This document shows, piece after piece, positions 1 through 6,344 of a stretch of 35,607 nucleotides of DNA. Below the pieces are notes generated by a model. That model searched no databases and was not told where the DNA came from. It worked only from the letters and a program-made list of their open reading frames with translations. The stretch spans positions 1-35,607 of the IMG/VR virus record IMGVR_UViG_3300032156_000043, one strand, 5' to 3'. The position numbers were made by a program, and so were the translations under genes. Numbering within the stretch: the stretch's first letter is position 1; every line of letters begins with the position of its first letter. Origin of the DNA: a virus.

Positions 1-255
1 AGTACAGCGCCTTAAATACAGCCGTTTTTGTGCGATTTTGCCCGATGCTAGATCGTGCTACGAATCAGGTATAATGATCTCAAACGTCAAGAGCCATAAA
101 AGCGGGCAATTTTGATCTTGCGTATAAAATGACACGACGATTCGCAACGTTCAAATTTGAGGCTCTTGTGAACAGTTCTAGAATATTCTGATCGATCTAC
201 CATCGGGCAAAAAATTGATCGCTCTTGGAATCCTGTTCACCAGGTAAATAGTGCG
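1..255. other. Non-coding left end with dispersed repeats
   Basis: No convincing gene is seen here. The stretch is AT-rich and contains several short repeats. An inverted pair CAAGAGCC (89-96) and GGCTCTTG (162-169) flanks about 65 bases. The string CGGGCAA followed by an A/T run and TTGATC occurs near 104-117 and again near 205-220. Two overlapping perfect palindromes, TTCTAGAA (176-183) and AGAATATTCT (180-189), lie at about 176-189. A TATAAT at 70-75 and a TATAAAAT at 123-130 look like -10 elements but lack a good -35 at the right distance. It may be a control region or part of an origin; neither is demonstrated. Confidence 0.35.
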
Positions 256-470
256 TTTAGCAATATGAATAAATGTGCTCAAATTACGTTCTAATATAGA
301 ACACTTTGTATGTTCTGTTTTTAGAACACATTTCGGAATAATGCTTTTCGCAATATGAATATTAGTTCTGATTCGGCGTTCTAAAAAGGAACACTTGGTA
401 TGTTCTAAAACGTAGAACAATTTTCGCAATATATCGAATCGCAATATGCGCATATGTTCTAAACGGAGTT
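256..470. repeat. Array of GTTC/GAAC palindromes in about 90-bp repeats
   Basis: Two diverged copies of an approximately 90-bp unit begin at 256 and 346. A third partial copy starts at about 422. Each full unit begins with TTTNGCAATATGAAT and then carries two palindromic boxes 24 bp apart. The boxes are 288-302 (GTTCTA, 3 bases, TAGAAC), 312-327 (GTTCT...AGAAC), 378-392 (GTTC...GAAC) and 402-418 (GTTCTA, 5 bases, TAGAAC). A near-identical 16-mer joins the boxes in both units (301-316 and 391-406). A half site GTTCTAA (456-462) and a perfect palindrome ATATGCGCATAT (444-455) sit just before the next gene's start. The arrangement resembles operators for a dimeric DNA-binding protein or origin iterons. 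The apparent minus-strand reading frame through it simply follows the repeats. Confidence 0.7.
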
Positions 471-476
471 TTGGTA

Positions 477-1382
477 ATGTCTCAATTAACACAGAGTCAA
501 ATCGCCCGACAGGCAGAACAAGACATTGTAGACTTGTTAGTTAAACTCTCAACTAATATAGCACTGATATTCGCTCATGCAGCGACAGAAAGAAACCAGA
601 TAATAGCACAAGCGAGCGCACGTAGGGAAGCATCAAGACTGATTCGCGCCACAATTGCCGGTGAAAATGGGCATTCTGCTTACTCGACTTTGCTCATGTA
701 TTGGGTTTTGGCTATGGTGTACAGTGTGGGCATAGAGCACGCACAGCATCTAGCAAGATTGCCGGAAAAAACGCCCTCAGACACCCTTCGTATAGACCCC
801 CTCTATATGACGCCCTATGCTTGGGTCGATCCTAACGGGATGCGTTTACAGGATAGAATAGACCATGTAGCACAGCGCACAGCACAGCAATTCGACCGAG
901 CTATACTGCTCTTGCTCTTGCGTACAGAGCCTGCTGATCTGCCTGCCAAGATACACAAATTGTTCACTGTCGCAGCCAACAATACAGGCTCTGCGTTAGG
1001 GTATGAATCATGGCGTTTGATGCGTCATGAGATGAATAGAATGTATGGTGCTGCTATCATCACAGCAGGCTCATATAGCCCTATTGTAGCAGGTATAGAC
1101 TGGGCACTATCACCCAGGCATCCTAAGCAAGATCATTGTGATATAGTGGCTACAATAGCAATGGATGGCACACGTATCAAAGAGCCATATACAGCAGGCT
1201 CTGTACCTAATTATCCTGATCATGTGTATTGTCTATGCTCACTACAGAATGCATGGCAAGAGTACCCTGCTGCACAGGGCAATGTAGTCTATGCTGCTAT
1301 ACTGAGTAATCCTATTATGTTTACTGTGCTCTTGACAGGGCAGAGCTATATACCTCAAAGCATCATTCGCAACGCCCAATAG
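477..1382 (+). CDS. Phage minor head protein (head morphogenesis, SPP1 gp7 / Mu gpF type)
   Basis: A 301-residue protein that I read as the minor head protein associated with portal and capsid in tailed phages. The evidence is the C-terminal part: a Trp-x-Leu-Ser-Pro-x-His-Pro-x-x-Asp-x-Cys motif (about residues 209-221), followed by a PxxPDHxxCxC segment (about 246-254). This is the usual Cys/His arrangement of the gp7/Mu-F family. An upstream helix near residues 179-192 resembles the family's Arg/Glu-rich helix. ATG 477 is chosen because GGAG at 465-468 is 8 bases upstream; the in-frame TTG at 471 is too close to it. The gene stands alone between the repeat array and a terminator. Its codon use (many ATA and GCA codons) looks different from the capsid operon. 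Portal and terminase, its usual partners, are not in the window. Confidence 0.72.
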   Translation: MSQLTQSQIARQAEQDIVDLLVKLSTNIALIFAHAATERNQIIAQASARREASRLIRATIAGENGHSAYSTLLMYWVLAMVYSVGIEHAQHLARLPEKTPSDTLRIDPLYMTPYAWVDPNGMRLQDRIDHVAQRTAQQFDRAILLLLLRTEPADLPAKIHKLFTVAANNTGSALGYESWRLMRHEMNRMYGAAIITAGSYSPIVAGIDWALSPRHPKQDHCDIVATIAMDGTRIKEPYTAGSVPNYPDHVYCLCSLQNAWQEYPAAQGNVVYAAILSNPIMFTVLLTGQSYIPQSIIRNAQ

Positions 1383-1446
1383 CGCGGTTTTTAAATCGAG
1401 CTTCGATCCGGTTCTTTTAAGCCATAACGCCCATCGTTTGGCACTC

Positions 1447-1468
1447 TCGGTCAGATCACCGATTTTTT
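1447..1468 (+). terminator. Rho-independent terminator after the minor head gene
   Basis: A 5-bp stem TCGGT (1447-1451) / ACCGA (1458-1462) with a six-base loop is followed directly by six T residues (1463-1468). It lies 65 bases after the minor head stop codon and before the next promoter, so it would insulate the endonuclease gene. The stem is short, so strength is uncertain. Confidence 0.6.
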
Positions 1469-1492
1469 ATCTCTAATTACCCTATTTGAGAC

Positions 1493-1521
1493 TTGTCAAG
1501 AATTGCGACAACGGGTATACT
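1493..1521 (+). promoter_or_regulatory. Sigma70-like promoter for the split HNH gene
   Basis: TTGTCA (1493-1498) and TATACT (1516-1521) are separated by 17 bases, and the gene starts 24 bases after the -10. A GCGACA box (1505-1510) lies 5 bases before the -10, the place where two other promoters in the window carry a second TTGACA. TTGTC (1493-1497) and GACAA (1507-1511) also form an inverted pair. Confidence 0.75.
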
Positions 1522-1544
1522 TGTGACCATACACGGAGGGTGTA

Positions 1545-2366
1545 ATGGCTGATAGAATCTGCTCCAGGTGTCATGAACCAAAACCAGCGACGATAGAGTT
1601 CTTCAGACCAGACAAAGGTGGACTGCGCGCACGATGTAGAGTGTGCGAAGCGATAGTAGATCACGCACGTTACACGAAAGACCCCGAAGGATGGAAAGAG
1701 AAAGCAAGACAATGGTTAGATGCGCATCCAGGCAAAAAATCTGAATACGCAAGCAGGTTTTATGTTAATAACAAAGAGGAAATATTGGCACACGGACAAC
1801 AATGGCGTGATCAGAATAAAGACAAAGAATAGTATAAAGAAAACAACCGACGGCGTGTGAAAGAGTGGAAAGAACGCCCCGGAAACAAAGATAGGCACAA
1901 AAAGAATGTAGAACGATTCAAAAAGAATCATCCTTTATATGGTAGGGATTATTACGCAACGCATAAGGCACAAAGCCAAGAAAATAGACGCACTCAACAC
2001 GCAAAAAGATCGGCTCGTAAACGCGGTCTGCCCGACTCATATACGGTAGAAGATTGGCGTTTCGCACTGGAATATTTTAATGATTGCTGTGCGGTATGTG
2101 GAAGACCGCAGGGGTTATGGCATACATTGGCGCAGGATCATTGGATACCGTTGAGCAATCCAGAGTGTCCTGGCACAGTGCCTGAAAATATAGTGCCGTT
2201 GTGCCATGTAAAAAAGGACGGGGAAGGCAGTTGTAATATAGAGAAGCACAACAGCGATCCGATGACGTGGTTAACAAAAAAGTATGGTGCTCGTAAAGCC
2301 AAGAAGATCGTGCAGCGAGTTGAAGCCTATTTCGAAGTAGTGCGACAGCGCCAGAGCGTGGGTTGA
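1545..2366 (+). pseudogene. HNH homing-type endonuclease interrupted by an in-frame TAG
   Basis: One reading frame encodes a zinc-finger plus HNH nuclease but is cut by TAG at 1830-1832. The upstream part (95 codons) has Cys pairs at about residues 6/9 and 31/34, then Lys/Tyr-rich repeats. The frame stays open after the TAG to 2366 and contains the HNH core: CCAVCGRPQG, a QDHW histidine motif, PENIVPLC, and a Cys/Asn segment. The minus-strand gene at 33856-34584 has the same architecture and near-identical core motifs without a break. The TAG falls between Glu and Tyr in a Tyr/Lys repeat, where TAT or TAC would suit. Many other genes here end in TAG, so general recoding is unlikely. A single nonsense mutation, sequencing variation or suppression are the options. 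The start ATG has a GGAGGG ribosome site. Confidence 0.75.
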
Positions 2367-2391
2367 CATAACGCTTGACAGGTTATATAAT
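2363..2391 (+). promoter_or_regulatory. Consensus sigma70 promoter with internal second TTGACA
   Basis: A perfect TTGACA (2363-2368), a 17-base spacer and a perfect TATAAT (2386-2391). A second TTGACA (2375-2380) starts 12 bases after the first and ends 5 bases before the -10. The element overlaps the last codons of the HNH frame and sits 29 bases before the first gene of the small-gene operon. Being full consensus, it should be very strong unless repressed, which suggests early or tightly controlled expression. Confidence 0.88.
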
Positions 2392-2420
2392 ACGCGCAAA
2401 AGTTAAAAACGAGGTGGATA

Positions 2421-2639
2421 ATGGAGTTACCCTACAGAATAGAGCGAAGTAATGGCGGCAAGTTGTACAGCACAGCGAATCGGAGTTCGAGCTATGAACC
2501 GGTAAAGGAGGGTTTTAGGGTATCGTACTGGGATAATGTGGAGCAGGATCGATACAGTGAGATGGTGGGATCGGTAGAAGAAGCGGATCGGAGATGCAAG
2601 GTATGGGTAGGAGTGCTACCTGGTGGGGGGATGAAGTGA
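2421..2639 (+). CDS. Small hypothetical phage protein
   Basis: A 72-residue protein that I do not recognise. It is rich in Ser, Arg, Gly and Tyr, contains a Tyr-Trp-Asp segment near residue 37, and ends in a Gly-rich Pro-Gly-Gly-Gly tail. No membrane segment or metal site is seen. The start has a clear AGGTGG ribosome site 5-6 bases upstream. It is the first gene after the consensus promoter at 2363-2391. Its stop shares one base with the start of the next gene (TGATG), so the two are translationally coupled. Confidence 0.7.
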   Translation: MELPYRIERSNGGKLYSTANRSSSYEPVKEGFRVSYWDNVEQDRYSEMVGSVEEADRRCKVWVGVLPGGGMK

Positions 2640-3037
2640 TGATCAACGAAAAAGACAGGGCACTGTTTAAGGCGTGTGGGTGGACAGTTAGGAAAACCGA
2701 TGTCGGATATGATGTACTAAAAGATGATTCGCTCTGGTTTGAAGCGCACAAAAGTGAAGACGATGCATGGAATATCGTAGAAATAGCTGCTCCCGACTAT
2801 TTTAACTCGGTTGACGCGGTGCTGAAGTTGCCGTGGCCGAGCGAGGATGCCACCGGTTACTACACGCGCCTGATTAATATCGCACCCGATGGAACTGCCG
2901 ATGTTTTTCTCACCCGACACGAGAATGTTCTCTTAAATGGGGACGATCACGACCAAAAAACGGATTGGTACGGCGACGGTAACACGCTCGCCCGCGCGTT
3001 GTGCAAGTGTTTTGTAGCCTGGATGGAGAAAAAATAA
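2639..3037 (+). CDS. Hypothetical phage protein, possible ABA-sandwich fold
   Basis: A 132-residue acidic protein. An in-frame ATG exists 45 bases upstream, but ATG 2639 is preferred because it overlaps the preceding stop by one base and follows a GATGAAG stretch. The middle has the pattern of an aspartate-rich strand followed by a helix that begins near DYFNSVDAVLK. The C-terminal helix reads TLARALCKCFVAWM. This is reminiscent of the widespread small phage ABA-sandwich proteins, in which a C-terminal helix often contains ALCRA-like residues. The resemblance is weak and no function is known for that family. It belongs to the run of small early genes under the 2363 promoter. Confidence 0.65.
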   Translation: MINEKDRALFKACGWTVRKTDVGYDVLKDDSLWFEAHKSEDDAWNIVEIAAPDYFNSVDAVLKLPWPSEDATGYYTRLINIAPDGTADVFLTRHENVLLNGDDHDQKTDWYGDGNTLARALCKCFVAWMEKK

Positions 3038-3038
3038 C

Positions 3039-3236
3039 ATAGTTATCGCAGTATTCGTAGCTTTATGGCTTGGTGTTTCGTTGGGATTGATGGCAAGCAC
3101 TATTGCGCGAGCGACGATCCCGCAGTTTGAGAAGCGTAATCCGTGGACATTGCTGCTGGTGATTGCGGTGATCGCACTATTCACGCCGATTGTGTATGTG
3201 TTGGCCTATTGGGCAGACAAAGGGGCGACAAAATGA
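3039..3236 (+). CDS. Small two-helix membrane protein, start uncertain
   Basis: A 65-codon frame encodes two strongly hydrophobic segments (about residues 2-20 and 37-58) joined by a short polar loop with Arg, Lys and Pro, and a charged tail. This hairpin pattern suggests an inner-membrane protein. Its TGA overlaps the next gene's ATG (ATGA), the coupling typical of this operon. No ATG, GTG or TTG lies at the natural N-terminus. The frame is closed by a TAG at 3015, and the first ordinary start is TTG 3081 or ATG 3090, inside the first helix. ATA 3039 lies 10 bases after a GGAG (3025-3028), so a rare AUA start is possible. The function is unknown; superinfection exclusion or a lysis aid are only guesses. 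Confidence 0.5.
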   Translation: MVIAVFVALWLGVSLGLMASTIARATIPQFEKRNPWTLLLVIAVIALFTPIVYVLAYWADKGATK

Positions 3237-3625
3237 GCTATAACGTATCAAACTGGACGACGGTCAGACTAAGCAAGCTAATCCTTCCATTGGATATGTT
3301 TGAGGAAGATGACGTGGATCGGGACGACAGCCCTGCGCTATCGCTGATCCTGGGCAAGGGTATTGGCGCGGAAGGTGATCTGGTCGAACCGAACTCGATT
3401 CGGGTGCGGCGGATCAATATTTACGGCGATGGTTCGGGTTATTCGGTTGACGCGCTGGTCAAAGCACTGAAACACAGCACCGGTGAGTTGGTTGCGTTTT
3501 TAACCTGGGAAGGCGGCGATTCTTTCACGCTGCTTACAAGTAAAGATGGGGTGGTTTCAGACGAGCATGTCAACATCAAAGACCTGGTGCTTGCGTGGCT
3601 GGAGAAGCAGGAGACCAAACAGTGA
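3233..3625 (+). CDS. Hypothetical acidic phage protein
   Basis: A 130-residue protein that I do not recognise. It has an acidic patch near residues 23-31 (EEDDVDRDD). An alternating strand/helix region follows, and the C-terminal helix ends in LVLAWLEKQ, similar in placement to the C-terminal helix of the gene at 2639. ATG 3233 is chosen over an upstream in-frame ATG because it overlaps the stop of the small membrane gene (ATGA) and follows AGGGGCG. The frame therefore belongs to the coupled early operon. It may share an ancestor with the protein at 2639-3037, but only a structural comparison could show it. Confidence 0.65.
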   Translation: MSYNVSNWTTVRLSKLILPLDMFEEDDVDRDDSPALSLILGKGIGAEGDLVEPNSIRVRRINIYGDGSGYSVDALVKALKHSTGELVAFLTWEGGDSFTLLTSKDGVVSDEHVNIKDLVLAWLEKQETKQ

Positions 3626-3681
3626 CTCAAGACGGCGTTCAGAATCTAGATGAATATCGCTATCGCTGAAGTCAGTGGGGC

Positions 3682-3831
3682 GTGACCAAAGCAGAGACCG
3701 AACGGTTGCTCACTGCCGCATTAGCGCGGGCCGCTCGCTCGAATGATATATGCTTCGATTGGTTGGATTATGTCGAGCATCAAGTTGAAGCAGGGATGAG
3801 CATAGAATTGATAGAGGAGTTGTTGAAATGA
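3682..3831 (+). CDS. Small helical protein, possibly the remnant of a longer frame broken by TGA
   Basis: A 49-codon frame starts with GTG 3682 and ends in TGA overlapping the next ATG (ATGA). The predicted protein is mostly helical with acidic and Ala/Leu-rich stretches. In the same frame, GTG 3622 overlaps the stop of the preceding gene (GTGA) and reads 15 codons to a TGA at 3667-3669, 12 bases before GTG 3682. Removing that TGA would give one 69-residue protein with coupled junctions at both ends. So the gene may be broken by a CGA-to-TGA change, or GTG 3682 may be the true start. No good ribosome site precedes GTG 3682. Function unknown. Confidence 0.45.
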   Translation: MTKAETERLLTAALARAARSNDICFDWLDYVEHQVEAGMSIELIEELLK

Positions 3832-4313
3832 CACAGTTTGACGAGATTCAAGCAAAACTAGCAACCATTACTCCGGGGCCGTGGCACGCCGAACCGGAGA
3901 CACGTAAGACGTTTCCAGGTTATAGTATCGAATGTGCCGATCCGAGCAAACCTGAACGCCAGATCGCTGTGGCCTATAATGTACAAATGACGGCGGACGC
4001 ACAGTTTATTGCGGCAGCGCCTGACATGGTCGCTTATTTATTGGATTCTGTACGCAATTTAAGCCGAGTGCTTGAAGTTTATCGAGTCGAAAACGAGTCG
4101 CTTCATAAGAAAGTAGAGCAAGGCGACTTATATAAAACGCTTGTTGATCTCAAAATAAGCGCCTTTGAAACCACGATGATTGAAAAACAGAACAGAATGG
4201 CCGAGTTGATCGCGCAGGTGGGCGATTTTGCCAAACTGTACAAGGCAACATTGGAAGAAAACGAGCGGTTGCGGCGTGAGGTTGCTTTATATAAACAGAT
4301 GTTGACTGAATAG
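3828..4313 (+). CDS. Phage accessory protein of the TPGPW / ADAxFIAAAP type
   Basis: A 161-residue protein. The N-terminal half contains ITPGPW (about residues 14-19) and ADAQFIAAAPDMVAYLL (about residues 57-73). These are hallmark segments of a small protein family found in many unrelated phages (Ea22-like and similar), whose role is not established. The C-terminal half (about residues 75-160) is a long Glu/Lys/Arg-rich helix with heptad-like leucines, probably a coiled coil that oligomerises the protein. The start overlaps the upstream stop (ATGA), and a GAGGAG lies about 8 bases before it. It is part of the coupled early operon. Confidence 0.7.
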   Translation: MTQFDEIQAKLATITPGPWHAEPETRKTFPGYSIECADPSKPERQIAVAYNVQMTADAQFIAAAPDMVAYLLDSVRNLSRVLEVYRVENESLHKKVEQGDLYKTLVDLKISAFETTMIEKQNRMAELIAQVGDFAKLYKATLEENERLRREVALYKQMLTE

Positions 4314-4321
4314 GGGCCACT

Positions 4322-4921
4322 ATGGTCTACAAATTGACCGATTCTCAAATAGAAGATTACGAAAACTGGGTATTGGGGATAACAATGGGCGACAGATTAA
4401 ACGACACGCAATTGAAAGAGTTACGAGAGGTGATCGAACAAAACACCGCTTTTACCGAGATTTCTTTTATGTTGGGAGTGATGCGCGATCATATTCTTAA
4501 TGCTTTACGCGAGTTGCAAGATCGGCGTAAGTTGGAAGCGCAAGTGCCCGACGATGACTTCAAGCTCTGTTACGTCGAGGGCGATACTGCTTATTTCACG
4601 ACGCAGCCGCTGGATAAACAATGGGGCGATGATTGGAACGATGCTCCTTATGAGCATAACGCGGGCACGCCTTACGCTTGGAGTGAACGAGAGGACAAAC
4701 CACGCTGGTATATTCACACCTTGAAATTCACCGGGTTTGAGTCGCCAGCGGACATTGCGATGAGCAACTCGCATTACTCGGTCGAGATGATCAATAACGG
4801 CTGCGTGGCGTGGCTGACGTCTTCGCGCAAACCGGTGGTCAATATTTATGCTGGATCGACCATCGGGGCGTTCAAACGCAAGATTCTCGAAGGCCAGGGC
4901 GCTGTATACGAGGAGGTGTGA
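4322..4921 (+). CDS. Conserved phage hypothetical protein with QWGDDWND motif
   Basis: A 199-residue protein. Residues 1-75 are helical and end in LRELQDRRK; a similar helical module heads the proteins at 4923 and 5739. The remainder carries an aromatic, acidic segment (QWGDDWNDAPYEHNAGTPY, about residues 101-119). Later come Asn-Ser-x-Tyr-Ser-Val and a C-terminal IYAGSTIGAFKR. I associate this pattern with a common phage protein family that has no assigned function. It starts with an AGGGG site about 6 bases upstream, 8 bases after the previous stop. Its end contains the GAGGAGG ribosome site of the next gene, so the two are likely coupled. Confidence 0.7.
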   Translation: MVYKLTDSQIEDYENWVLGITMGDRLNDTQLKELREVIEQNTAFTEISFMLGVMRDHILNALRELQDRRKLEAQVPDDDFKLCYVEGDTAYFTTQPLDKQWGDDWNDAPYEHNAGTPYAWSEREDKPRWYIHTLKFTGFESPADIAMSNSHYSVEMINNGCVAWLTSSRKPVVNIYAGSTIGAFKRKILEGQGAVYEEV

Positions 4922-4922
4922 C

Positions 4923-5240
4923 GTGGCTTGTGTATTGACCGATACTGAGCTAAAAGCGCTTATTCAAACGATTCGCGAAATTGCTATCCCCATCGATCAT
5001 TTTCGTGATGACATCCTTTCATCCCTGGAGGAGCTCCAGGAGCGGCGCAAGAGTCCCAATATGCCCGATGCAGAAGAACTGCTGGCGATTGAGGAGCAGG
5101 ATCAAGAAGCGCGAGACGATGCCCTGGGCTTAGACAATGGCAAGCCAGAATGTAACCGCTGTCATGGCACCGGTCTGGAAATGGACAATTTAACGCCTTG
5201 CGAAGCGTGCTTAGGCGACGGGCACGAGTGGTGGAGATGA
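4923..5240 (+). CDS. Small protein with DnaJ-type zinc-finger repeats
   Basis: A 105-residue protein starting at GTG 4923, supported by a very strong GAGGAGG located 4-5 bases upstream. An in-frame ATG far upstream lies inside the previous gene and is rejected. Residues 1-50 are a helical module (LTDTELKALI ... SLEELQERRK), similar to the N-termini of the neighbours at 4322 and 5739. The C-terminus has two CxxCxGxG-like units (CNRCHGTG and CEACLGDG, about residues 77-102), the pattern of the DnaJ cysteine-rich domain that binds one zinc ion per two units. No J domain is present. It may be a zinc-dependent adaptor or chaperone-like protein; the biological role is not known. Confidence 0.7.
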   Translation: MACVLTDTELKALIQTIREIAIPIDHFRDDILSSLEELQERRKSPNMPDAEELLAIEEQDQEARDDALGLDNGKPECNRCHGTGLEMDNLTPCEACLGDGHEWWR

Positions 5241-5241
5241 T

Positions 5242-5559
5242 ATGGATGCAGTAACTTCACGTCACCTTCTGATCTTCAAAGAGGATGACGGTAAATGTTT
5301 TCTGAATGTTGGCATTGGCAAAATAAATGGTCAATGGCGTGTAACTGGCATAAAAAGACTGCTTGTGACTGAATATGCTGGCTGGATTGCCTTTCTTAAG
5401 AGTCAGGGGCACGAAATACACATTGGTAATCTTGATCGCTCACAACAATATGGCGTGCCAGTTATTGCAGTTAAGCCCGGAAGTACCTTCGTAGAGGCGG
5501 TTGAGGGTGCTGCTTGGTTCTGGAACATTAAGCGGACTGAATTGATTGATAAAATATGA
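5242..5559 (+). CDS. Hypothetical phage protein, last of the first early operon
   Basis: A 105-residue protein that I do not recognise. It looks like a mixed alpha/beta domain, with strands rich in Val, Ile and Gly and a Trp-containing helix (residues 84-95). No membrane, zinc or coiled-coil signature is visible. GGAG lies about 6 bases before the ATG, which begins 2 bases after the previous stop. A hairpin follows 9 bases after the stop codon, and the next promoter lies 130 bases further on. This is therefore the last gene of the operon that begins at 2421. Confidence 0.6.
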   Translation: MDAVTSRHLLIFKEDDGKCFLNVGIGKINGQWRVTGIKRLLVTEYAGWIAFLKSQGHEIHIGNLDRSQQYGVPVIAVKPGSTFVEAVEGAAWFWNIKRTELIDKI

Positions 5560-5564
5560 CGAAT

Positions 5565-5591
5565 CAAAAGTCCGGCTGCGGAGGCCGGACT
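5565..5591. terminator. Hairpin between early operons, T-run only on the minus strand
   Basis: An 8-bp perfect stem AGTCCGGC (5569-5576) / GCCGGACT (5584-5591) with a 7-base loop. Read on the minus strand it is followed by TTTT; read on the plus strand it has no T-run. It sits just after the stop at 5559 and before the promoter at 5691. It may be a 3'-end stabilising hairpin or a weak terminator. The rest of 5592-5690 shows no gene. Confidence 0.5.
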
Positions 5592-5690
5592 CGTATGCGG
5601 TAAAACCATCACAAAACTGGAACTGCTGGATGTATACGATATGGATATTATAGCTCACTGACGGTTAAAAAGCAACAGCAATCTACTGAG

Positions 5691-5719
5691 TTGACAGAAT
5701 TCTTGACAAGTAGTAAAAT
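5691..5719 (+). promoter_or_regulatory. Sigma70-like promoter with internal second TTGACA
   Basis: TTGACA (5691-5696), a 17-base spacer and TAAAAT (5714-5719). A second TTGACA (5703-5708) starts 12 bases after the first and ends 5 bases before the -10. This is the same layout as the promoter at 2363-2391. The first gene starts 19 bases after the -10 with a TAGGAG site. Confidence 0.85.
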
Positions 5720-5738
5720 GGACTAAATAGGAGATCGT

Positions 5739-6050
5739 ATGACTATAAACGAAATTGAACAATTGATGGCAGATGTAACTTGCTTACGTTCAATGACTCC
5801 AGTTGGCAGACTCGACGTAATCGGACGTGTTATAAACGCTTTAATCGAACTGCGCGATCTTAAAACTGAATACAAAATCTCAGTTGGCTCGAATCCTCAA
5901 GCAAGCTTGACTTCTCTGCCTCTTGACGACGAGCCGTTCGAATATGACGTTTACTGTCCGGACTGTGGGCAGCAGTTGTCGTTTTTGCGCGGCAATACTG
6001 GATCGTGTGACAACCCACACTGCAAAAGTTATCGCGAGGAGTTGGATTAA
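5739..6050 (+). CDS. Small zinc-ribbon protein
   Basis: A 103-residue protein. The N-terminal half is a helical module (INEIEQLMADV ... INALIELRD), similar in layout to the N-termini of the genes at 4322 and 4923. The C-terminal half carries CPDCG (about residues 74-78) and CDNPHC (about residues 90-95), a four-cysteine zinc ribbon. Such ribbons occur in nucleic-acid-binding and adaptor proteins, but nothing here fixes the target. It is the first gene after the 5691 promoter and has a good GGAG site. Its TAA shares one base with the next ATG (TAATG). Confidence 0.7.
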   Translation: MTINEIEQLMADVTCLRSMTPVGRLDVIGRVINALIELRDLKTEYKISVGSNPQASLTSLPLDDEPFEYDVYCPDCGQQLSFLRGNTGSCDNPHCKSYREELD

Positions 6051-6343
6051 TGTTTGAATGGTTAAAGGAACAAACCGTCAATGAAATGATAGTGATAAAA
6101 AGAACCACTTATCATTTTCACAATGGCGAACTGGTAGAATCCACCACTTATCAGCATAAAGGTCAATATTTATCTGACGAGGTAGTTAAAGAATTGTTTG
6201 CCAATCATTTTCTCGTGATTACGGACGAGGTGCAGCGATATGATGTGAGTTATGCAGGCATTCGATATATGCATCAGTTGGATAAAAAACGAAGGATTGC
6301 AGAGCTAGTAGCCGAATTAGAACGATTGCGGCACGAGGATTAA
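6050..6343 (+). CDS. Hypothetical phage protein
   Basis: A 97-residue protein that I do not recognise. A beta-rich N-terminal part (IVIKRTTYHFHNGELVESTT) is followed by helices. The C-terminal 25 residues are a charged Leu/Glu/Arg helix (RIAELVAELERLRHE) likely to form a coiled coil. The start overlaps the previous stop by one base (TAATG), which supports translational coupling with the zinc-ribbon protein. No catalytic motif is visible. Confidence 0.6.
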   Translation: MFEWLKEQTVNEMIVIKRTTYHFHNGELVESTTYQHKGQYLSDEVVKELFANHFLVITDEVQRYDVSYAGIRYMHQLDKKRRIAELVAELERLRHED

Positions 6344-6344
6344 A

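Noticed and set aside
178-492. Minus-strand open frame across the left repeats
   Set aside because: Its repeated peptide pattern just mirrors the repeat units; no ribosome site or domain, and it runs through the palindromes.
1830-1832. Genome-wide TAG recoding (alternative genetic code)
   Set aside because: Many genes (for example those ending at 1382 and 4313) use TAG as a normal stop, so the split HNH is a single event.
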